5,370 nucleotides of DNA from Spirochaetales bacterium (GTDB lineage Bacteria; Spirochaetota; Spirochaetia; SZUA-6; DRHE01): positions 1 to 5,370 of the forward strand of contig JAFGQJ010000274.1 of assembly GCA_016935715.1 (NCBI GenBank), read 5' to 3'. Positions within the stretch are counted from its first letter, which is position 1. Each line of letters opens with the position of its first letter. The position numbers were made by a program, and so were the translations under genes. The notes beneath the pieces were generated by a model. The model saw only the letters and a list, made by a program, of their open reading frames with translations. It ran no database searches and was not told where the DNA came from. This document shows, one piece after another, positions 1 through 4,279 of this stretch.

Positions 1-10
1 ATGCGTGCGG

Positions 11-24
11 CAATTGTCCCTCCT
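11..24 (-). promoter_or_regulatory. Probable ribosome binding site and TTG start of a further operon gene cut by the window edge
   Basis: Read on the minus strand, AGGAGG (24-19) is followed by a 5-nt spacer and TTG (13-11), then CCG CAC GCA to the window edge. This is a near-ideal Shine-Dalgarno in the right place for a next gene, 111 nt after the stop of the class II aldolase gene. Only four codons are visible, so no product can be named. The 1-124 stretch otherwise holds short GC palindromes but no hairpin with a T-tract, so transcription could read through. An alternative ATG at 93 is open to the edge but has no convincing ribosome binding site. Confidence 0.3.
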
Positions 25-124
25 GCCCGGGTGAGATGATACCGAAGTATAGGGCTCTGATCTGTTTTTGAAAACCAGGGCAGCGGCGTTCATCGCCCCG
101 GATCTCGGGCACCCGGGACCGCGG

Positions 125-847
125 CTATCCCTCCCCCGGGAAGTACAGGTCGACCATGGAGCTATTGACCCCTGGGGCTCCGATCATGGGCAGGTTGCGA
201 GTCTTCATGGTGTTCTCGAGATTCCGCACATCCTCCCGGCTCAGCTCCTTCACCTCCCCCACGGCCAGCGCCTGGAGAATCGAGATAGCGCTGATCTCGA
301 GGATGTCCACCAGCTGCATGGTCCTCCAGATGTCGGCGGGGCTGAGGATCGTCAATCCGTGATTTTCCATGAGAAAGGCATTGTAGCGTTTTACGAAAGG
401 GGCGAAGTTGTCGGCGAGCCTCTGGGTCAGAGGCTCGCCGTAGGGGACCAGCGGAACCGGGCCCACCTCCGCCACCGTCTCCGGGAACACCGGCTTCATC
501 AGCCAGTTGGTCCCCTTGAGAACGGCGAAGGTGTTGGTGTAAGGAGGGTGACAGTGGATCACAGAACGGATGTCCGGCCGGTCCCGGTAGAAGTTGAGGT
601 ACATCGGCACCTCACCGGTCGGCTTGCGCGTTCCCTCTTTGGTCCTGCCCTGAAGATCGATGAACACGACATCCATCTCCGAGACATCGGACTTGCACAC
701 GCAGGTGGGAGAGATCAGGATCAGGTCGTCCTCCAGCTTGTAGGAGAGGTTTCCTCCCTGGCTGGTGACATACATCCGCTCGGCCAGGCGCTTGCAGACC
801 AGCGTGAAATCCCGGACTTCCCGTGAATATTTTTTCAGGTAGCTCAT
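125..847 (-). CDS. Class II aldolase/adducin-family protein (L-fuculose-phosphate aldolase-like)
   Basis: This 240-residue protein has the full zinc-dependent class II aldolase pattern: GGNLS at 31-35, SPT at 46-48, TGE at 77-79, HCHPPYT at 98-104 and ENHGL at 161-165. By analogy with E. coli FucA, E79 would be the catalytic acid/base, and H98, H100 and H163 the zinc ligands. Family members cleave phosphorylated ketoses (fuculose-1-P, rhamnulose-1-P) to DHAP and an aldehyde, epimerise ribulose-5-P, or decarboxylate related acids, in the cytoplasm. The substrate here cannot be read from sequence. The length is slightly above FucA (about 215). The start lies 9 nt after the stop of the lsrF-like gene and has only a distant GGGGA upstream, which suggests translational coupling. 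It is the last complete gene of the leftward operon. The family call is very secure; the substrate is open. Confidence 0.93.
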   Translation of the reverse strand: MSYLKKYSREVRDFTLVCKRLAERMYVTSQGGNLSYKLEDDLILISPTCVCKSDVSEMDVVFIDLQGRTKEGTRKPTGEVPMYLNFYRDRPDIRSVIHCHPPYTNTFAVLKGTNWLMKPVFPETVAEVGPVPLVPYGEPLTQRLADNFAPFVKRYNAFLMENHGLTILSPADIWRTMQLVDILEISAISILQALAVGEVKELSREDVRNLENTMKTRNLPMIGAPGVNSSMVDLYFPGEG

Positions 848-856
848 CGGTTGTCG

Positions 857-1741
857 CTAGTTCCCCGTTTTTTTATTCTTGATCGTCTGGTACAGGTCGT
901 ATGCTTTGTCCGGCTTCTCCTTGCCGTGCACGATCGCCCTGACCGCCTTCATCATCCCTACGGGGGAGTCGGACTGGAAGATGTTGCGTCCCATGTCCAC
1001 ACCTGCTGCACCCTGATCGATCGCGTTGTACGCCATCTTCAGGGCATCCAGCTCCGGGCGCTTCTTTCCCCCGGCGATCACGATCGGCACCGGACAGGCG
1101 GCCGTAACCGTGTCGAAGCCCTCCTCCACGTAGTAGGTCTTCACGTAGTGGGCTCCCAGCTCGGCGCAGATCCGCGTGGCCAGGCGGAAGTACTTGGCGT
1201 TTCTCTCCAGCTCCCGGCCCACCGCGGTCACCGCCATGGTGGGAATCCCGTAGCGCAGACCCGCGTCCACCAGCCGGGTCATGTTCACCACGGAGCGGGA
1301 CTCGAACTGTCCCCCGATGAACACCTGGATCGCCGTGGCGCACACGCCCAGCCGGATGCAGTCCTCCATGTCCATGGCAATCTGCTCGTCTGAAAGTTCC
1401 TTGAGGATGCTCGGTCCGCCGGAAGCCCGGATCACCACCGGCTTGGTCACCGAGGGCGGTACGATGGTGCGCAGGATACCCCGTGTACACATCACCACGT
1501 CGGCGTCCGGCACCAGGGGCATGATGCTCACATCGATTCGCTCCAGTCCCGAGGTCGGGCCCTGAAAATAGCCGTGATCGATGGCCAGCATCACGGTCCG
1601 TCCGTCCCTGGGATTGAATATCCTGGCCAAACGGTTCTTCATCCCCCAATCCAGCTCGCTCGAACCTTTGAGAAAAAACAGCTTGCCCTTCTGGGGCACG
1701 TCCACGTAGTAGCTCTTACCTTCTTTATCTGCTTCAGGCAT
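857..1741 (-). CDS. lsrF: LsrF-like 3-hydroxy-5-phosphonooxypentane-2,4-dione thiolase (class I aldolase fold)
   Basis: The 294-residue protein aligns without gaps of note with E. coli LsrF (291 aa) as I recall it. Shared blocks include LDWGM (30-34), RIFNP (40-44), DHGYFQGPT (55-63), MCTRGIL (84-90), PTMAVT (167-172), KTYYVE (201-206), PVPIVIAGGKK (218-228) and DMGRNIFQSD (249-258). K201 corresponds to LsrF Lys203, the active-site lysine. LsrF is a DeoC/FbaB-type TIM barrel that transfers an acetyl group from phosphorylated AI-2 breakdown product (P-HPD) to CoA, giving DHAP and acetyl-CoA. The start is supported by GGGAGG at 1755-1750, 8 nt before the ATG. The gene sits between the cysteine-rich redox gene and the class II aldolase. 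The function could be the true LsrF reaction or a related aldol/thiolysis step on another phosphosugar, because no lsrK, lsrG or lsrR is present here. Confidence 0.9.
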   Translation of the reverse strand: MPEADKEGKSYYVDVPQKGKLFFLKGSSELDWGMKNRLARIFNPRDGRTVMLAIDHGYFQGPTSGLERIDVSIMPLVPDADVVMCTRGILRTIVPPSVTKPVVIRASGGPSILKELSDEQIAMDMEDCIRLGVCATAIQVFIGGQFESRSVVNMTRLVDAGLRYGIPTMAVTAVGRELERNAKYFRLATRICAELGAHYVKTYYVEEGFDTVTAACPVPIVIAGGKKRPELDALKMAYNAIDQGAAGVDMGRNIFQSDSPVGMMKAVRAIVHGKEKPDKAYDLYQTIKNKKTGN

Positions 1742-1763
1742 GGCAGTTACCTCCCGTATACAT

Positions 1764-1798
1764 GCTCGCTGTGCGACGTCGATCGTCGTGTCTCGAGC
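1764..1798 (-). other. Intercistronic stem-loop before the lsrF-like gene
   Basis: The 63-nt gap between the cysteine-rich gene and the lsrF-like gene contains a regular nested inverted repeat. The outer 5-bp arms are GCTCG (1764-1768) and CGAGC (1794-1798). The inner 5-bp arms are CGACG (1774-1778) and CGTCG (1784-1788). They are separated by symmetrical 5-nt internal loops around a 5-nt apical loop. It ends 8 nt upstream of the lsrF Shine-Dalgarno. There is no T-tract, so it is not a terminator. An mRNA processing or stability element is possible, but chance is not excluded because the helices are short. Confidence 0.35.
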
Positions 1799-1804
1799 TG
1801 TGAA

Positions 1805-2368
1805 TCATTTCTCGGTGTGGATCAGATCCTTGAAATCCTCCAGGCTCAGTCCATTCGCTTCGATTTCATCGAGGATCAATTCCGTGGCCCAGCGGGCTCC
1901 GTCTCCGACCACGTCACAGCAGCCGTCCTCCCGTTCATGGGCTCCGGCATCCCGGAACGCCTGCTTCTGCTCGTCGTCCCGCAGGTCAAACGAACGGCCG
2001 AATATCTTCTTGTGTATCTGCGAGCAGATCACGGTGCCGTACTTCTCCATGAATTTGTCGTGCAGCGCCGCGGCCATTCGGAAGGATACGTACTTGTCGG
2101 CACGCCCCTTCTCGGTCGCCTCCTCCGCCCGGGTCCGTCCGAAAAACATGCTCATCGCGATAATTCCTCCGGAGTACCCCCCGCACAGCCCGTCGGTGCA
2201 CTCCCCGGCTCCACCGGCGAGACCGCTGGCCGATTTGTACACCAGATCATTCCGTATCTCCGTGGCGTCCTGAACCGCGGCAATGGCGCATTGCGCGCAC
2301 CCTCTGACGTTGCGCTCTCCCTCGAATCCGTTCTTGTAGGCTTTCTCCAGGGTTTGCTGTTTGTTCAT
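1805..2368 (-). CDS. C_GCAxxG_C_C-family putative redox-active cysteine protein
   Basis: The 187-residue product looks like the C_GCAxxG_C_C family (putative redox-active proteins, function unknown). Evidence is GCAQCA near the N-terminus (C24, C27), a glycine-rich core with GGAGEC then GLCGGYSGG (C57, C62; residues 52-68), the following hydrophobic stretch IIAMSMFFGR, a later C115 and a CC pair at 150-151. Seven cysteines in 187 residues fit metal or Fe-S binding or dithiol chemistry. No signal peptide or membrane segment is visible, so it is probably cytoplasmic. The start is ATG at 2368 because GGAGG lies 6 nt upstream; a longer frame from 2428 has no support. It is somewhat longer than the roughly 140-150 residues I associate with this family, through its C-terminal half. 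It is flanked by the SDR gene (64 nt) and the lsrF-like gene (63 nt). Partner and substrate are unknown. Confidence 0.85.
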   Translation of the reverse strand: MNKQQTLEKAYKNGFEGERNVRGCAQCAIAAVQDATEIRNDLVYKSASGLAGGAGECTDGLCGGYSGGIIAMSMFFGRTRAEEATEKGRADKYVSFRMAAALHDKFMEKYGTVICSQIHKKIFGRSFDLRDDEQKQAFRDAGAHEREDGCCDVVGDGARWATELILDEIEANGLSLEDFKDLIHTEK

Positions 2369-2393
2369 CGTATCCTCCAAACGTTGCAGATGT

Positions 2394-2422
2394 CGACCGC
2401 TCAGCCCTGTCGGCTGTGGTCG
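2394..2422 (-). other. Intercistronic stem-loop between SDR and cysteine-rich genes
   Basis: An inverted repeat occupies the 64-nt gap. The outer arms are CGACC (2394-2398) and GGTCG (2418-2422). The inner arms are CAGCC (2402-2406) and GGCTG (2412-2416), with a small asymmetric internal loop and a 5-nt apical loop. The structure lies wholly outside both coding regions and is not followed by a T-tract on the transcribed strand, so read-through to the next gene is expected. A short CGTTGCA direct repeat (2382-2388, 2421-2427) flanks it. A role in segmental mRNA stability or processing is only an inference. Confidence 0.4.
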
Positions 2423-2432
2423 TTGCACTCAC

Positions 2433-3200
2433 TCATTTATAGGTTGCCCCACCATCGACGATGATGTTCTGTCCGGTGACGAATCCGGCGTACTCCGATG
2501 CCAGAAACAGCACCACGTGGGCAACATCCAGGGGCGTCCCGAAACGCCCGACAGGTATACGCTCTATGTATTTCTTTCTCTTCTCCTGGTCCGGTTCTCT
2601 CTCCTTCAGCAGATCGGTTTCTATCAGGGCGGGCAGCACGGCGTTGACCGTAATCCCCCGGGGTGCCAGCTCCTTGGAGAGGGCTCTGACCAGACCGTTG
2701 ATTCCCGCCTTGGCCGCCGAGTAGGCCGCCGATCCGCCGCCGCCGGTAATCGAGCCTGCCGACCCGATGTAGATGATCCTCCCCTGCCCTCCTGAGATCA
2801 TGTGTCGACAGGCGGCTTTCGTCGAATAGAAGGCGCCGCTCAGGTTCACATCGATCCCGATCTTCCATAACTCCGGGGAGAGCTCTTCCAATTTGGCCGG
2901 CGTGGTAAATCCGGCGCTGTTGACCAGTATATCGAGGCTTCCAAACCGGTCCACCGCGGCGCTGCATAACTCCTCCATGGCCTCGGGAGAGGTAACATCG
3001 GCGGCCAGTGAATCGAAGATTCCCCCGTTGTCCCTGATCTCCTCTGTGACACGATCCAGACCTTCGATATCCTTTTCAACCGGCAGATAGTCGATCATCA
3101 CGTTTGCGCCGCTGGCCGCAAACAGGGTGCTGATGGCCGCCCCGATTCCCCGGCTGCCTCCGGTAACGACCACTGTTTTTCCTTTGAACTCCAGATTCAC
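2433..3200 (-). CDS. SDR-family NAD(P)-dependent oxidoreductase (FabG-like)
   Basis: This is a classical 255-residue short-chain dehydrogenase. It has the Rossmann glycine motif TGGSRGIG (13-20), D69 in ADVT, NSAG (94-97), N119, and the catalytic triad S147, Y160 and K164 (YSAAK). The C-terminal VTGQNIIVDGG is typical of the FabG-like classical group, so it would oxidise or reduce a hydroxyl/keto group on a small cytoplasmic substrate. D37 near the end of the second strand (NVMIDY) may favour NAD over NADP, which is an inference. In this operon it is more likely a sugar or polyol dehydrogenase than a fatty-acid enzyme. The start is GTG at 3200; no earlier start fits the glycine motif. An AAGGA lies about 9 nt upstream, a loose spacing, and the gene starts 20 nt after the deoR stop, so coupling is likely. 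Confidence 0.92.
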   Translation of the reverse strand: MNLEFKGKTVVVTGGSRGIGAAISTLFAASGANVMIDYLPVEKDIEGLDRVTEEIRDNGGIFDSLAADVTSPEAMEELCSAAVDRFGSLDILVNSAGFTTPAKLEELSPELWKIGIDVNLSGAFYSTKAACRHMISGGQGRIIYIGSAGSITGGGGSAAYSAAKAGINGLVRALSKELAPRGITVNAVLPALIETDLLKEREPDQEKRKKYIERIPVGRFGTPLDVAHVVLFLASEYAGFVTGQNIIVDGGATYK

Positions 3201-3220
3201 GGGTGCAGATCCTTTTATCG

Positions 3221-4015
3221 TTATTGGCTGACGCCTTGATCGGCAATGATCAGCTCGATACCCCGTTCGGCGAGCATCTCGTGGTACTCGCCGGGTATTG
3301 CGTCGTCGGTGATGATCACATCGATCTCGTCCAGGTCGGCGAAATGGGTGATGCTGATCTTGCCGAACTTGGTCGAGTCTGTGACCAGGACTTTCTGCCT
3401 GGCCGAGCGGATCATTTCCCGCTTGATGTCCGCCTCGTAGTAGAAGTAGGTGGTCAGACCGAGCTGCGGATCGAAACCGCCGGTGGAGATGAAGGCGGTG
3501 TCCGCGCGGGTGCTGCTCACCAGCGCCCGGTTCTCGACGCTGTGGAAGATATTCGAGTCCCTATGGAAGAAACCGCCCAGCAGAATCAAGTTGGCATTCT
3601 TGCGCGGGTAGAACTCCAGGGCAATCGTAAAGGTGTAGCAGAGGACGGTGATCGGAAGATCGGGACTCAGGTGTTTGGCAATGAACGGGGTCGTCGAACC
3701 TGAATCAAGATAAATGGTCTCGTTGGGCTGAACCAGGGATGCCGCCTTGATCCCGATGAGGTTTTTCTCCCGAACATTTTTCGTGGTCTGCTCTCCCAGT
3801 ATGTACCGGTCTCCCGCAATGCTGCCTGGGTCCAGCAGTTTTGCTCCCCCATGGGTCCTGCGAACGCTGCCCTGGAGCTCCAGCTCGTTCAGATCACGCC
3901 GGACGGTCATTTCCGACACGTGAAGCATCCCGGCGATTTCCTTCACCGACAGCTCTTCTTTTTGGTTGAGCAAATTGATGACGTTTCTTATCCGTTTTCT
4001 TCGTTCGTATGACAT
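3221..4015 (-). CDS. DeoR/GlpR-family transcriptional regulator
   Basis: The 264-residue protein has the standard DeoR layout. An N-terminal winged helix-turn-helix (about 5-58) contains SVKEIAGMLHVSEMTVRRDL (23-42) and ends in RTHGGA (53-58). A C-terminal sugar-phosphate sensor domain (about 75-255) shows DSGSTT (104-109), LGG (146-148), STGG (177-180) and TDSTKFG (212-218). Such proteins usually repress a neighbouring sugar operon until a phosphorylated sugar intermediate binds. The start at 4015 fits the family N-terminus exactly. The frame is open farther upstream, but that extension runs through the promoter and looks non-coding. No Shine-Dalgarno precedes the ATG, which may keep expression low. 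It is the first gene of the leftward operon and divergent from the binding-protein gene, so it probably regulates both and itself. The effector is unknown. Confidence 0.94.
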   Translation of the reverse strand: MSYERRKRIRNVINLLNQKEELSVKEIAGMLHVSEMTVRRDLNELELQGSVRRTHGGAKLLDPGSIAGDRYILGEQTTKNVREKNLIGIKAASLVQPNETIYLDSGSTTPFIAKHLSPDLPITVLCYTFTIALEFYPRKNANLILLGGFFHRDSNIFHSVENRALVSSTRADTAFISTGGFDPQLGLTTYFYYEADIKREMIRSARQKVLVTDSTKFGKISITHFADLDEIDVIITDDAIPGEYHEMLAERGIELIIADQGVSQ

Positions 4016-4026
4016 CGAATACGCAA

Positions 4027-4040
4027 AAACAGCTTGACAA
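4027..4040 (+). repeat. Candidate operator, copy 1 of a 14-bp direct repeat
   Basis: AAACAGCTTGACAA here and AAACAGTTTGTCAA at 4094-4107 match at 12 of 14 positions in the same orientation, 67 bp apart. This copy lies in the deoR leader, between the predicted transcription start and the ATG. It overlaps the imperfect palindrome TTGACAAATGTTCAA (4034-4048). It is a candidate binding site for the DeoR protein, by position and repetition only. Confidence 0.4.
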
Positions 4041-4062
4041 ATGTTCAAAAATACGTTTTTAT
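4034..4062 (+). promoter_or_regulatory. Possible weak rightward promoter facing the deoR promoter
   Basis: A perfect TTGACA -35 box (4034-4039) is followed after 17 nt by TTTTAT (4057-4062), which matches the -10 consensus at 4 of 6 positions. If used, it would give the binding-protein gene a leader of about 210 nt and would overlap the deoR promoter, so the two could not be occupied together. The poor -10 makes it equally likely that this TTGACA is simply part of the repeated operator-like motif. Confidence 0.25.
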
Positions 4063-4078
4063 TGTTTAATAAATGTGG

Positions 4079-4107
4079 TTTATAACAGAAAATAAACAGT
4101 TTGTCAA
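4079..4107 (-). promoter_or_regulatory. Sigma-70 promoter of the deoR-led operon
   Basis: On the minus strand, TTGACA (4107-4102), a 17-nt spacer and TATAAA (4084-4079) match the housekeeping consensus almost perfectly. A TG one base upstream of the -10 adds an extended -10 element. Transcription would start near 4072, giving a deoR leader of about 57 nt. A perfect 9-bp palindrome, TTTAATAAA (4065-4073), lies over the predicted start. The -35 box is inside copy 2 of the 14-bp direct repeat, so a repressor bound there would block polymerase. Confidence 0.8.
4094..4107 (+). repeat. Candidate operator, copy 2 of the 14-bp direct repeat, over the deoR -35 box
   Basis: AAACAGTTTGTCAA is the second copy of the repeat at 4027-4040. 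Its last six bases are the complement of the leftward -35 hexamer, so binding here would directly occlude the operon promoter. The pair of sites around the transcription start resembles the multi-operator arrangement known for E. coli DeoR. That the local DeoR protein is the ligand is inference. Confidence 0.45.
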
Positions 4108-4160
4108 CATATTTGCAGAAAAAAGCCGCTTCCATTGCGGAAACCCGTCGGGTTACGGGA

Positions 4161-4182
4161 CGATCACTGTTCGCAGCGATTG
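4161..4182 (+). other. Inverted repeat with TTCG loop upstream of the binding-protein gene
   Basis: CGATCACTG and CAGCGATTG flank a TTCG loop (4170-4173), giving nine positions with one A-C mismatch and one G-U pair. If transcribed from a distal start it would form a UUCG-capped hairpin. If the promoter lies at 4194-4202 it is upstream DNA and could instead be a protein-binding site. Short helices of this kind can arise by chance. Confidence 0.25.
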
Positions 4183-4193
4183 CTCCACTCGAA

Positions 4194-4202
4194 TGGTAAA
4201 AT
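4194..4202 (+). promoter_or_regulatory. Candidate extended -10 promoter of the binding-protein gene
   Basis: TGGTAAAAT contains a TGn extension followed by TAAAAT, 5 of 6 to the -10 consensus. No good -35 hexamer is present at 16-18 nt upstream, so it would rely on the extension or on an activator. Transcription would start near 4209, leaving a leader of about 71 nt before the ATG at 4280. Confidence 0.35.
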
Positions 4203-4226
4203 CGAAGCTCAAATTCCCATCGAAAA

Positions 4227-4249
4227 GCAAAGGGGATCAACCCTCTTGC
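4227..4249 (+). other. Leader hairpin upstream of the binding-protein ribosome binding site
   Basis: GCAA-A-GGGG and CCCT-C-TTGC pair around an ATCAA loop (4236-4240), giving eight pairs including one G-U, plus one mismatch. It ends 16 nt before the Shine-Dalgarno, so it does not sequester it. A 5' mRNA-stabilising hairpin is possible, which would suit an abundant binding protein. The evidence is only the pairing itself. Confidence 0.3.
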
Positions 4250-4265
4250 CAAATACAAACCAATC

Positions 4266-4273
4266 TAAGGAGG
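4266..4273 (+). promoter_or_regulatory. Strong ribosome binding site fixing the binding-protein start
   Basis: TAAGGAGG lies 6 nt before ATG at 4280. It is the best Shine-Dalgarno in the window and sets the start against a frame that stays open for 69 more codons upstream. The residues immediately after this ATG form a clean signal peptide, which confirms the choice. High translation fits a periplasmic binding protein made in excess over its transporter. Confidence 0.88.
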
Positions 4274-4279
4274 TACGTC

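Noticed and set aside
96..120. GC-rich palindromes after the class II aldolase gene as a terminator
   Set aside because: The arms are only four or five bases with poor loops, and there is no T-tract on the minus strand.
2369..2428. A 20-residue N-terminal extension of the cysteine-rich protein from an ATG at 2428
   Set aside because: There is no Shine-Dalgarno, it overlaps the intercistronic hairpin, and the internal ATG at 2368 has GGAGG at ideal spacing and begins where the family-like sequence begins.
68..2464. Long rightward open frames opposite the aldolase, lsrF-like and redox genes (for example 68-826, 851-1393 and 1574-2464)
   Set aside because: They lie antisense to genes with clear catalytic motifs and have no ribosome binding sites. 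Their compositions are rich in H, R, G and P, as expected from the complement of GC-rich coding sequence.
4142..4159. AACCC/GGGTT and CCCGT/ACGGG pairings as a structured riboswitch
   Set aside because: They are mutually exclusive 5-bp helices without any conserved riboswitch motif that I recognise.
4016..4258. An upstream extension of the deoR frame to 4258
   Set aside because: It would translate the AT-rich promoter region and most of the divergent leader. The DeoR family N-terminus starts naturally at the ATG at 4015.
4073..4279. An upstream extension of the binding-protein frame to 4073
   Set aside because: The signal peptide and the TAAGGAGG site place the start at 4280. The extension has no ribosome binding site and would bury the signal peptide.
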